This document shows positions 8,543 to 16,312 of a stretch of DNA of 64,000 bases, piece by piece. The notes beneath the pieces were generated by a model, which made no database searches, was not told where the DNA came from, and was given only the letters and a program-made list of their open reading frames with translations. The DNA lies in NCBI GenBank assembly GCA_965230275.1, contig CBDDKO010000002.1:2542001-2606000 (forward strand), written 5' to 3'. Position 1 is the first letter of the stretch; every line of letters begins with the position of its first letter. Source of the DNA: JAJRRS01 sp965230275 (lineage in GTDB: Bacteria; Planctomycetota; Phycisphaerae; Phycisphaerales; Phycisphaeraceae). The position numbers were made by a program, and so were the translations under genes.

Positions 8543-9295
8543 ATGGGGGACATTTTGGACGCACGCAAGAACCGCATCAGCCTGACGTATGGGATCACCG
8601 GCATCGGTCTGCAGGTGGTGGGCTGTGCCTTTTCGATTGTTGCGCAAGACATTGATCCCGTGGTAGCACTGATCGGTGTTGCGGGTTTGTGGATCGGCGC
8701 GGGGCTGTTGGTCGTCGGGCTCGGTTATTACGCATCGGCCAAGGGCCACCACTGGGCCTGGGGGTTGGTTGGGCTGTTGAGCATCATCGGGTTGTTGATC
8801 CTCGCGGCGCTGCCCGACCGGCACGGCAGGCGCGAGGAGATGGGCAAGCTCCAGGCCGACGCGACAAAGACGGCACGGCACGGGCGCCCGGTGTTTCACT
8901 GCATTAAATGCAACTACATCATCAGCGGGTGCACCACCGGCATGTGCCCTGAGTGCGGCCATCCGTTTGATGGACAAGACCCGACAACGATGCGCGTCGC
9001 AGATGAGCACGGAGGCGATTGGTTCGCCAATCAGGCCCCGCCCTGGACCGCGCGCTGGAGCCTGATCCTGGGGATCCTCTCTTTGGTGATGTTCTGTTTG
9101 CCGTGCTTTGGTTTGCTGTTTCCGATAGCCGGCGTCGTCTGTGGTCACCACGCCCGGCGCGTGACCAGAGGCAGGCATGAGTTGTCGAGATCCGCTGGTG
9201 TCGCGCTGGCCGGGCTTATCACCAGCTATATCGGGCTGGGCTTAACACTGGTGAGCACCGCTTGGCTCATCATCATCGCTATTCTTGAAGCGTAA
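8543..9295 (+). CDS. Multi-pass membrane protein with zinc ribbon (DUF4190-like C-terminus)
   Basis: A 250-residue integral membrane protein with about three N-terminal helices. A cytoplasmic zinc ribbon follows (FHCIKCNYIISGCTTGMCPECG, around residues 115-137). After it come two to three C-terminal helices resembling the DUF4190 family (WSLILGILSLVMFCLPCFGLL, then AGVVCGHHARR). The ATG at 8543 is preferred to a TTG two codons earlier. It is one of five zinc-ribbon proteins in this window. Function unknown. Confidence 0.75.
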   Translation: MGDILDARKNRISLTYGITGIGLQVVGCAFSIVAQDIDPVVALIGVAGLWIGAGLLVVGLGYYASAKGHHWAWGLVGLLSIIGLLILAALPDRHGRREEMGKLQADATKTARHGRPVFHCIKCNYIISGCTTGMCPECGHPFDGQDPTTMRVADEHGGDWFANQAPPWTARWSLILGILSLVMFCLPCFGLLFPIAGVVCGHHARRVTRGRHELSRSAGVALAGLITSYIGLGLTLVSTAWLIIIAILEA

Positions 9296-9300
9296 GTTCA

Positions 9301-9327
9301 AAAAACCCCCCGGCCGATCGACCGGGG
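9301..9327 (-). terminator. Terminator downstream of leuB
   Basis: On the minus strand a palindromic hairpin (CCCCGGTCGATCGGCCGGGG) is followed by GGTTTTTT, 40 bp past the leuB stop. It lies between the convergent ends of leuB and the zinc-ribbon gene. Confidence 0.8.
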
Positions 9328-9365
9328 TGTGAGTGGTTGATAGATTTGTGTTCGATCGAATGGGT

Positions 9366-10472
9366 TTACCCCACGGCCGCGGCGCTGAGGGCTTCGATGA
9401 CCATGTCGCCGACCTCGGTGCAGGAGAAGCCGGAGCGGTCGAGTTGTTTGCCGGCGAAGTTGGGGGTGACGGCCTGGACGGCTGCGCCGATCTTCTCGCC
9501 GCACCTGGTGGCCGCGTCGTCGCCCTTGATCCGGCCCACTTCACGCAGCAGCAGGCCGATCGAGTCGATGGCGGCGATGGGGTTGGCCTTGTTTTGCCCG
9601 GCGATGTCCGGGGCGCTGCCGTGGACCGGCTCGAACATGCTGGGTGCGGTGCCGTCGGGGTTGAGGTTGCCCGAGGCGGCGACGCCCATACCGCCTGCGA
9701 TGGCTGCACCCAGGTCGGTGATGATGTCGCCGAACATATTGGGCACGACGATGGTGTCGTACATCTCGGGCTTGGTCGCCATATACATGCAGCAGGCATC
9801 GACGTGGTGGTACTCGCGCTCGATGTCTTTGTAGTCCGCCTCGCCGACCTCGTTGAACGTGCGGAACCAGGTGTCGCCGCAGTGGGTCAGGACGTTGGTC
9901 TTGTGGACGAGCGTCAGCTTGCCGGGGAAGCCGTTGGCTTTGCGGGTCCGTGCGATATCGAAGGCGTAGCGCACGCAGCGTTCTGCACCGAAGCGGGTGG
10001 CGATCATTTCCTGCGTGCTGATTTCCTGGGCCGTGCCTTTGCGGGCGATCCCGCCGTTGCCGCAGTAGAGGTCTTCGGTGTTCTCGCGGACGCAGACGAA
10101 GTCGATCTCTTCCGGGCCCTTGTTTTTAAGGGGGGTCTCGACGCCGGGGTAGAGCTTGACCGGGCGGAGGTTGATGTACTGGTCCAGGTCGAAGCGGAGT
10201 TTCAGGAGCAGGCCTTTTTCCAGGACGCCGGGCTTGACGTCGGGCGTGCCGACCGCGCCGAGCATGATGGCGTCGTAGGCCTTGAGGTCTTGGACCTGCT
10301 GGTCGGTGATGACCTCGCCGGTCTTGAGGTAGTGCGCCCCGCCGTAGGGCAGGTCGGTGGTGGTGTATTCAAGGCCCTGGGCCTTGGCGATCGAGTCCAC
10401 GACCCGCAGCGCCTCCCGGACCACTTCCGGGCCCACCCCGTCCCCACCGATAACCGCGATCTTGAGCGCCAT
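9366..10472 (-). CDS. leuB: 3-isopropylmalate dehydrogenase
   Basis: A 368-residue member of the isopropylmalate/isocitrate dehydrogenase family, which oxidises and decarboxylates 3-isopropylmalate with NAD in leucine synthesis. Visible motifs are GDGVGPEVV near the N-terminus, the substrate-loop Arg residues (LLLKLRFDLDQYINLRPVKL), VRENTEDLYCG, and the metal/NAD region PNMFGDIITDLGAA with EPVHGSAPDIAGQNKANP. The ATG at 10472 follows GGAGA at about 8 bp; a GTG five codons earlier is possible. It stands alone, without leuA, leuC or leuD nearby. A related beta-decarboxylating dehydrogenase activity such as tartrate dehydrogenase cannot be excluded. Confidence 0.88.
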   Translation of the reverse strand: MALKIAVIGGDGVGPEVVREALRVVDSIAKAQGLEYTTTDLPYGGAHYLKTGEVITDQQVQDLKAYDAIMLGAVGTPDVKPGVLEKGLLLKLRFDLDQYINLRPVKLYPGVETPLKNKGPEEIDFVCVRENTEDLYCGNGGIARKGTAQEISTQEMIATRFGAERCVRYAFDIARTRKANGFPGKLTLVHKTNVLTHCGDTWFRTFNEVGEADYKDIEREYHHVDACCMYMATKPEMYDTIVVPNMFGDIITDLGAAIAGGMGVAASGNLNPDGTAPSMFEPVHGSAPDIAGQNKANPIAAIDSIGLLLREVGRIKGDDAATRCGEKIGAAVQAVTPNFAGKQLDRSGFSCTEVGDMVIEALSAAAVG

Positions 10473-10631
10473 GGCTGATATCTCCACGTAATTGGCTGGT
10501 TTTTGTTCTGGAAAGCCCTACTTTATAGACCACCGGGCCGGTACTGGCAACGCTCCGGCCACCCACGCTCGGGCGATGCGATAGGATGGAGGCCGGGCCC
10601 TGAAGACGGGTCCAACGACCGGAGGGAACCG

Positions 10632-11123
10632 ATGCGTACCCCTTACTGCCCGACCTGTGGCTACAACCTGACGGGGCTGGAAGAAAATCGTTGCCCGGAG
10701 TGCGGGGCGGGTTTCAACATCGAGCAGATTTTGGCTGAGCGACACAAGGCCGAGCTCATCATCAGCCGGACGCGGGGTAGGCTTTTCACTTGGCCGCTGA
10801 TCTATGCGCCCGTGGTAATTACAGTTCTGTGGATCAATGCGTATGTGCGGGACCATGTGCCACCGGGATGGGCATCGGTGGTGTTTGTGCTCAGCGTCCT
10901 GGCCGTTTTCTTGTTACTGATCTGCAGCGGCTGGTGGCTTGGTCGGCGGCACGCCTGGGCGCTAAGGATCAAAGTCACCCCGAACCTATCCCAACGGCCC
11001 CCAAAGGCCGCCTGGAAGTACGTCTTGGCGTATTCGATCATCCTGATTGCTTTGACGCTGGTTGACTTGGTCCTTGCCGGACCGGTTATTGGCAGGCTGA
11101 TTTATTTTTATCGTTGGTTCTAA
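10632..11123 (+). CDS. N-terminal zinc-ribbon membrane protein
   Basis: A 163-residue protein. An N-terminal zinc ribbon (YCPTCGYNLTGLEENRCPEC, residues 4-23) is followed by three hydrophobic helices (about 55-75, 80-105, 135-160). The start at 10632 has GGAGGG about 6 bp upstream. It is a paralogue of the gene at 13549: they share the ribbon, length and membrane layout. Together they flank the ECF sigma operon. Function unknown. Confidence 0.78.
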   Translation: MRTPYCPTCGYNLTGLEENRCPECGAGFNIEQILAERHKAELIISRTRGRLFTWPLIYAPVVITVLWINAYVRDHVPPGWASVVFVLSVLAVFLLLICSGWWLGRRHAWALRIKVTPNLSQRPPKAAWKYVLAYSIILIALTLVDLVLAGPVIGRLIYFYRWF

Positions 11124-11199
11124 GCAAGAATAACCGGCAATGGCCTGATAGCGTTGTAAGTCCCGGTCGCCGGGCGCATCTATTGGGGTGAAACTAGGC

Positions 11200-11799
11200 A
11201 TGACGTCAACTTCGATCCCAGCAACCAAGGGGCACGGCCTGGCTGACGATGCGGATCACAGCCTGATCGAGCGTGCTCTCGGCGGCGAGCACGAGGCTTT
11301 TGCCCGGGTGGTGGCGATGCACCAGCGGTACGTCGCGGCGTTGGCCCAACGGCTGCTCGGCTGGGACCCGGAAGTCGATGACGTCGTGCAGGACGTGTTC
11401 GCCAGTGTTTGGCAGCGCCGCGGGCAATTGCGTGAAACGGAGCGCTTCCGTGGCTGGCTGGCGAGGATCACGGTCAACACCGCCCGGACCCGGCTACGAC
11501 GACGGATGGTCCGGCAGACGCTTCTACTCAACTTCGGGCAGACGCGACCGGCTGAGGCGGATGAGAGCCCGGTAGTCGGTGAATCATTGGAACGACAAGA
11601 GGCGGGCCGGCTGGTACGCGACGCGGTCAATCGCCTGCCCCAACGCGATAAGGAAGTCCTGGTGCTGCATTACCTCGAACACATGCCGATTGATGAAGTC
11701 GCAGGGATTCTGGGGCAGCGCGTCAATACGGTGGAGGTCCGGCTGCACCGGGCCCGCAAGCGGTTGGCCGAGCGCTTACCCAAGGAGCTGAAGCCATGA
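11200..11799 (+). CDS. ECF-family RNA polymerase sigma factor
   Basis: A sigma-70-like extracytoplasmic-function sigma factor of about 199 residues. Region 2 is visible as HSLIERALGGEHEAFARVV through DVVQDVFASVWQRR and FRGWLARITVNTARTRLRRR. Region 4 is VRDAVNRLPQRDKEVLVLHYLEHMPIDEVAGIL through VRLHRARKRL, the -35-binding helix-turn-helix. A GTG at 11188 is an alternative start. Its last codons overlap the next gene (ATGA), so sigma factor and membrane partner are translationally coupled. This points to regulation by the co-transcribed membrane protein. Confidence 0.92.
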   Translation: MTSTSIPATKGHGLADDADHSLIERALGGEHEAFARVVAMHQRYVAALAQRLLGWDPEVDDVVQDVFASVWQRRGQLRETERFRGWLARITVNTARTRLRRRMVRQTLLLNFGQTRPAEADESPVVGESLERQEAGRLVRDAVNRLPQRDKEVLVLHYLEHMPIDEVAGILGQRVNTVEVRLHRARKRLAERLPKELKP

Positions 11800-12374
11800 A
11801 CGAACAGCGGATCATCGAGCTGCTGGACCTGGCCGACTCGGCGGCGACGCCCGTGGATCAGGCGGGCCCCAACCTGGCGGGCCGTGCGATCCGGCGAGCC
11901 AGGCGGCGTTCGGCGCTGAAGCATACGGGTTTGGCCGTGAATGCGGTCGCGGCGGTGGTTGTGTTGGCATTCGTCTTCCTGCCCGGACAACCGGCGTCAC
12001 AGCCCGGCAGCGCGCCAGTTGCCGTCGCTCCGGCCGACAACCAAGACACGGAGCGGCAGCTCGCCGATCTCCGCGCCCGGATCGCGGCGCAAGAGGCCAT
12101 CATCGAAGCACTTTTAGAACGAGAAAACCTCGTACAAGCGCCCGTCATCCAGGCGGTCAATCCGCTGGACGAGGTTTATGAGCAGGCCGACCTGGCCGCC
12201 AAGCAGATGGTCCTGGCCGCCGACCGCATGGAGCGCAGCCGCGGCCGAAACGACCTTTCCGATCAGTTGTACCGGGACGTCGTTACACACTTTTCCGAAT
12301 CAGACTGGGCGGCCGTCGCCCGCAACCGGCTAACCGAACACGAACCAATCACCCAACCCAGGAGTGCCCTGTGA
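11796..12374 (+). CDS. Putative membrane-bound anti-sigma partner
   Basis: A 192-residue protein with a short cytoplasmic N-terminus, one membrane helix (about residues 45-63: LAVNAVAAVVVLAFVFLPG) and a periplasmic coiled-coil segment (TERQLADLRARIAAQEAIIEALLERE), then a TPR-like tail. It overlaps the sigma gene by ATGA. Single-pass topology and position are those of an anti-sigma factor, but no zinc-binding anti-sigma motif (HxxxCxxC) or other known domain is seen, so this is inference from context. Its stop codon overlaps the next start (TGATG). Confidence 0.7.
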   Translation: MNEQRIIELLDLADSAATPVDQAGPNLAGRAIRRARRRSALKHTGLAVNAVAAVVVLAFVFLPGQPASQPGSAPVAVAPADNQDTERQLADLRARIAAQEAIIEALLERENLVQAPVIQAVNPLDEVYEQADLAAKQMVLAADRMERSRGRNDLSDQLYRDVVTHFSESDWAAVARNRLTEHEPITQPRSAL

Positions 12375-13492
12375 TGCGTAACACTTTCATCCTTACCGTT
12401 GTCGCGGTGTGTCTGACCGTGCTGGTCCTCGTGGACTCGACCACCGCACAAACATCTTCGTGTATAGCATGGATCGAGGCCGACAAAACGCTGGGTATGC
12501 AGAACGCGGAAATCGTTGTGAAGCTGATCGATAGCAACTCGGTCTCAGGCAATGCCGAGAAGGACGTGTTTGGGATGAAGCTTGATGAGGTTGGTGGATT
12601 CCTCAAGATCGAGGTTTATGCCCTCGACGACAGAATAATGATGGTTCAGTTGGTGGTGGACGGGGGGGGCATGGCTGATCACGTCAGCCCCATCCAGGAG
12701 AAGCTGGATGAGTATCTTGCGCAGACACTCAAGAACCTTAGCGACGCGCTAGGCCGGGCTCACGATCAGGTCAAGGACAGCCAGAGATCGCGGCTTGACC
12801 GATCCCGCGTACAACTCGAACAGGTACAGCAGGAGGTCGAGGAATACCGTGCCCTTGCACGCGCTATCAGAGAGAAGGCCGGCACGGCGGCGCTGTCGCT
12901 GGATGCGTTGGTCAACCGGCAGATGAAGCTGGAACAGGAAGTGCTCGATCTGCGGCTGCAGCAGGAGGTCGTTAATGCCGTTCGCAGAAGGCTGTCCGAG
13001 CGTATCGCCGAGGCGCGGGAGAAGGCTGAGGAATTGGCCGAGCGCGACGAAACACTCGAGGCTTTACACGAAGTGGCGGCGATGAAGGAAGAGCTACTCG
13101 GGCATTATCACGAAGCGGTTAACCAAGGCCTTGCCCCGTCCAAGGAGTACATCGCCGCGAAGGCCGAGTTAGCGGAGGTACGCATCCGCATCGCCGATCG
13201 CCTCGAGCAAGTCAAGCGGGGGCTGGGCGGAGAGACGTTAGCCGCCCTCAACGAACGTTTGAACGAGACGTTGATCGAATCCGACCGCGTCGAGGCGATG
13301 TACCATGCGCACCGCATCCAACTCGAGCAGATGAAAGACAAGAGCCTGTTTGACCTGGCCGAGCAATACGAGCAGGTCCGCCAGCGTATGGAAGATGCCA
13401 TGCAGGAGGCCCGGCACTTCAAGAGCCTCTACCTGGAAGAGAAGATCGATCTTGACGCCATGACCGATCCGCGCGTCATCGTGGTGGAATAG
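12374..13492 (+). CDS. Exported coiled-coil protein of the sigma operon
   Basis: A 372-residue protein with a signal peptide (MRNTFILTVVAVCLTVLVLV, cleavage probably after TTA near residue 25). A small globular region follows (residues 30-110). After that come long heptad-rich coiled coils (about 120-370) rich in Glu, Arg, Gln and Leu. The ATG at 12374 has GGAG about 9 bp upstream and overlaps the previous stop codon. It resembles no enzyme. As the third gene of an ECF operon it may be a periplasmic sensor or structural protein; that is inference. Confidence 0.72.
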   Translation: MRNTFILTVVAVCLTVLVLVDSTTAQTSSCIAWIEADKTLGMQNAEIVVKLIDSNSVSGNAEKDVFGMKLDEVGGFLKIEVYALDDRIMMVQLVVDGGGMADHVSPIQEKLDEYLAQTLKNLSDALGRAHDQVKDSQRSRLDRSRVQLEQVQQEVEEYRALARAIREKAGTAALSLDALVNRQMKLEQEVLDLRLQQEVVNAVRRRLSERIAEAREKAEELAERDETLEALHEVAAMKEELLGHYHEAVNQGLAPSKEYIAAKAELAEVRIRIADRLEQVKRGLGGETLAALNERLNETLIESDRVEAMYHAHRIQLEQMKDKSLFDLAEQYEQVRQRMEDAMQEARHFKSLYLEEKIDLDAMTDPRVIVVE

Positions 13493-13548
13493 GGTGTTGT
13501 TGCGGCCGGGGCGGGGGCCCGGCTTACCGATCCGGTATCCTGACACCG

Positions 13549-14043
13549 ATGCCGACGCTCTATTGTCCTAATTGCGGCTACAACCTGACCGGGCTCAGCG
13601 AACACCGCTGCCCGGAGTGCGGTGGTCCATTCAGCCGTCAACATTTGGAAGAAGAAGTGAGTTGCGCCGGGGAGTTGATCCGCAAAATCCGGATCAAGAT
13701 GTTCCTGTTTCCCTTACTGTATGCGGCCCTGATCCCTTGTTGGTTCAGTATCCCCACCAGTGCCAGCGATCATCATTCGCCGATGTTTTGGCTCGTGATT
13801 ATTATCTTGATCAGTGCAGTTCCGGTCTTTGTGCCCCCGATTTGGACCGGTTGGACTCTTGGTAAGCAGTACGCCCGGGCCAGACGGATCACGGCCCCGG
13901 CCGAACGGGTCGGGCACAAGGAGCGGCCCGAATGGCTCGTTCCATTGTTATTCGCGGCGGGTCAAACCGCTCTGATGTTCCTCTACTTTGGTGTTGGTGT
14001 GCTGGTACTCGTATTTCTGGTGAACGTGATCATTTTTAATTAA
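13549..14043 (+). CDS. N-terminal zinc-ribbon membrane protein (paralogue of 10632)
   Basis: A 164-residue protein with the zinc ribbon YCPNCGYNLTGLSEHRCPEC at residues 5-24. Three hydrophobic stretches follow (about 50-70, 80-100, 138-162). The ribbon matches the 10632 protein almost position for position, including the NLTGL between the two CxxC pairs. The transmembrane part is more diverged. It lies after the ECF operon. Function unknown; a family specific to this lineage is likely. Confidence 0.78.
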   Translation: MPTLYCPNCGYNLTGLSEHRCPECGGPFSRQHLEEEVSCAGELIRKIRIKMFLFPLLYAALIPCWFSIPTSASDHHSPMFWLVIIILISAVPVFVPPIWTGWTLGKQYARARRITAPAERVGHKERPEWLVPLLFAAGQTALMFLYFGVGVLVLVFLVNVIIFN

Positions 14044-14118
14044 TGAAAGAATGACTGTTGACGTTCGCGATAGGCGGGTGAGATCACGTTCGCGCGGAAC
14101 ACGGGCTATGATTGATCC

Positions 14119-14586
14119 ATGCCCACCCCCACCGCCATCATCATTGTGGATCACGGCTCTCGGCGAGGCGAGTCCAACACCATGCTGGAGGACTTCGTCG
14201 CCCGGTTTGCTGAGGGCTGCCCATACGACATCGTCGAGCCGGCGCATATGGAGCTGGCGGAGCCGTCCATCGGGACCGCGTTTGATAAGTGTGTTGAGCG
14301 CGGGGCCAAGCGCGTGATTGTCTGCCCCTACTTCCTCTTGCCCGGGCGGCACTGGACTGAGGATATCCCCCGGCTGACCGCAGAAGCGTCGAAGAACCAC
14401 CCCGGCATCGAGTACCTGGTCACGGCCCCGATCGGCCTGCACCCGTTGATGCATGACGTGATCCGATCACGGATCGAGCACTGCTTAAGGTTTATCGCCG
14501 GCGACACCGAAGCCTGCGAATCCTGTGCGGGCAAAGGGATGTGTGTGATGAGGGTGTGCGGAGAGGTGCCGGCTAGTCCCGATTGA
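14119..14586 (+). CDS. Short CbiX/SirB-like chelatase with Cys-rich tail
   Basis: A 155-residue protein of the CbiX/sirohydrochlorin chelatase family, whose members insert Co or Fe into sirohydrochlorin. It contains IIIVDHGSRRGESN (family His near the N-terminus), MELAEPSI, and VIVCPYFLLPGRHWTEDIP with the second conserved His. The length is that of a single-domain chelatase. The C-terminus CESCAGKGMCVMRVC has four cysteines that could hold metal or an Fe-S centre. No other cobalamin or siroheme gene is nearby, so the in vivo substrate is unclear. Confidence 0.75.
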   Translation: MPTPTAIIIVDHGSRRGESNTMLEDFVARFAEGCPYDIVEPAHMELAEPSIGTAFDKCVERGAKRVIVCPYFLLPGRHWTEDIPRLTAEASKNHPGIEYLVTAPIGLHPLMHDVIRSRIEHCLRFIAGDTEACESCAGKGMCVMRVCGEVPASPD

Positions 14587-14997
14587 TCACGCCCGGCCGA
14601 TCGGGCCGTCGTCGTCCTCGTCGTCGCCGGTGTCGAAGGGGAAGTCGTCCTCGTCGTCCTCATCGGGATCGAAGTCGTCTGGACGCTCTGCGTCGTCTTG
14701 CTCGGGCAGGCCTGAGATATGGGCCTCGTCCGGGCCCGCGTCAGGCGGCTCTATGCGCTGGGCGGCGGTGGCCCAGGCGTCGGGGCGGGGCACTTCCTCC
14801 TCGCGCTCCTCACGTCGCAGCTCGATCTCGCGCTGCCGCTGGTTGTGACGCCGCCAGGCCATCAGCAGCCCGATCACCATCAGGATCGCCAGGCCCATCA
14901 GGAAGAGGATCAGGTAGAGGTAGAGCAGCGACTGGTCCTGGGACGAGTAGAGTTTGGATTTGTCGTTTTGGCTATACGCCAGCAGGATCATCCACAT
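14587..14997 (-). CDS. Small single-pass membrane protein with acidic tail
   Basis: A 136-residue protein with one strong membrane helix (about residues 25-47: LLYLYLILFLMGLAILMVIGLLMAW). A basic/acidic helical region follows (RRHNQRQREIELRREEREEE). The tail is extremely acidic and disordered (many Asp/Glu, ending GPIGRA). It is convergent with the CbiX gene with no spacer (stop codons abut). No family recognised. Confidence 0.65.
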   Translation of the reverse strand: MWMILLAYSQNDKSKLYSSQDQSLLYLYLILFLMGLAILMVIGLLMAWRRHNQRQREIELRREEREEEVPRPDAWATAAQRIEPPDAGPDEAHISGLPEQDDAERPDDFDPDEDDEDDFPFDTGDDEDDDGPIGRA

Positions 14998-15006
14998 GGG
15001 CGTAGT

Positions 15007-15888
15007 TTAGCGTCCATCGCTGTGATTGGCACCGTCCGGGCCCCGGTAGGTGCAGACAGTTTTACTCGTTTCCCAGACGCTTAATTCGCTCAGCGCCGCG
15101 CCGGGTGTCAGCCCCCCTGTCGGCTCGGCCAGCATGTCCCAGATCACTTTGACGATGTTCTCGACCGACGGATTCAGTTCGGCGAAGGCGGGCACGTCGG
15201 TGTTCAGGTGTTTGTGGTCAAGCGGTTCGATCACGTGGCGGTTGACCAGGGCGTCGAGTCGTGCGATGTCGGTCGTCTGGCCGTCGGGACCGATCGGCAC
15301 GCGGGCGACGACCTCCACCCGGTAGTTGTGCCCGTGGCCGGCGGGGTTGTTGCACTTGCCGAACACCGCGCGGTTCTGTTCGTCGCTGTAGCCGGGCACG
15401 TGCAGGCGGTGGGCCGCGGAGAACTCGTACTGCTGTCGGATCAGGACGTGGTCCATGTCATCACTCCTCAGGCCGATCCGGTAGGTCGGGGTCAGGCCAA
15501 GCTCCAGTTGCATCACCGTGTGGTCCAGAGCCGGGCTCACCGCGGTGTGCAGGTGTTGCATCAACCGGCCGAGCGGCGAGGACGTCTCATCGGATAGCGC
15601 TTCGTGGAAACACCCAAGCGCGTGGTTGCGTACCGCCTGGTCGATCTGCTTGATGTTGATGAAGTAGCCCGTCACCGGGTCTGCCTCCCCCCGGCAGGTC
15701 ACCATCAATTCGTAGTACCGGCCCAGCCCACGCATCGCCGGCCAGGCCGCGAATGTGTTGTCACGCGCCCCGTCACCCTGAATCCCCGTGTGCCCCACGG
15801 GAGCCCCCGGAGTCCCCGGAGTCCCCGGCATTTCCGGGGCTGGGTCGTTGATGCAGAAACGGACTGTACGGCTAAGTTCAAGCGTCAT
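15007..15888 (-). CDS. Two-domain 6-pyruvoyl-tetrahydropterin synthase-like protein
   Basis: A 293-residue protein holding two PTPS/QueD folds. The C-terminal copy (about 155-285) is intact: FSAAHRLHVPG, then GKCNNPAGHGHNYRVEV with a CX5HGH catalytic/zinc motif, and DHKHLNTDVPAFAELNPSVENI with the catalytic His-Glu region. The N-terminal copy (1-150) has lost the Cys and zinc His residues and is interrupted by a collagen-like PGTPGTPGAP stretch (about residues 23-32). CX5HGH is typical of the biopterin-type (PTPS-II) enzymes, whereas QueD has CX3HGH. The exact pterin reaction is therefore uncertain. The ATG at 15888 is preferred to a GTG two codons earlier. Confidence 0.82.
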   Translation of the reverse strand: MTLELSRTVRFCINDPAPEMPGTPGTPGAPVGHTGIQGDGARDNTFAAWPAMRGLGRYYELMVTCRGEADPVTGYFINIKQIDQAVRNHALGCFHEALSDETSSPLGRLMQHLHTAVSPALDHTVMQLELGLTPTYRIGLRSDDMDHVLIRQQYEFSAAHRLHVPGYSDEQNRAVFGKCNNPAGHGHNYRVEVVARVPIGPDGQTTDIARLDALVNRHVIEPLDHKHLNTDVPAFAELNPSVENIVKVIWDMLAEPTGGLTPGAALSELSVWETSKTVCTYRGPDGANHSDGR

Positions 15889-16058
15889 CGGCACGGATTA
15901 TAGGCCACCGCCCTGCCTTACCCGTACAAACCCTCCCCCCGACACATATTGCCTCGAATGGGCTTGCCCTGGGCCCTGCTGGATTGGAGGCTTGAATCAC
16001 ACGGCTACGGGTCCCGGCCCCCGGCCCCCCCGGACCCGGCCCAGAGCAGGGAGCGTTC

Positions 16059-16265
16059 ATGCATAGTTGGGTTCGTTACAGCGTGTCGGCCTACCTGGGC
16101 CTGCTGATCGCCGGCTCCGTCGCGACTCCGGAACTGGCCCCCGCAGGTCCTGAGCCGGTCGCCTCGATCTATCACGATGCCGAACCCATCTACCTGCCCG
16201 AAGCTCCGCTGCTGCATCGGCCACACATCCGGCCGCAGACAGAAACCGCCAATGCACAGTCCTGA
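16059..16265 (+). CDS. Small exported hypothetical protein
   Basis: A 68-residue reading frame with a good GGGAG Shine-Dalgarno site 6 bp before the ATG. The N-terminal hydrophobic stretch (YSVSAYLGLLIAGSVATP) could be a signal peptide or anchor, and the rest is Pro-rich. It lies just upstream of the TPR gene on the same strand. No family recognised; real but unknown is a fair reading. Confidence 0.45.
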   Translation: MHSWVRYSVSAYLGLLIAGSVATPELAPAGPEPVASIYHDAEPIYLPEAPLLHRPHIRPQTETANAQS

Positions 16266-16312
16266 TGCGCGACCACGTTGGCGGTTAAGCCGGGTTGCGG
16301 TACGCTTGGGGC

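Noticed and set aside
15798..15841. 9-bp repeats near the start of the PTPS gene as a leader tract
   Set aside because: They lie inside the coding region and translate in frame as PGTPGTPGAP, so they are a coding insertion, not an upstream repeat.
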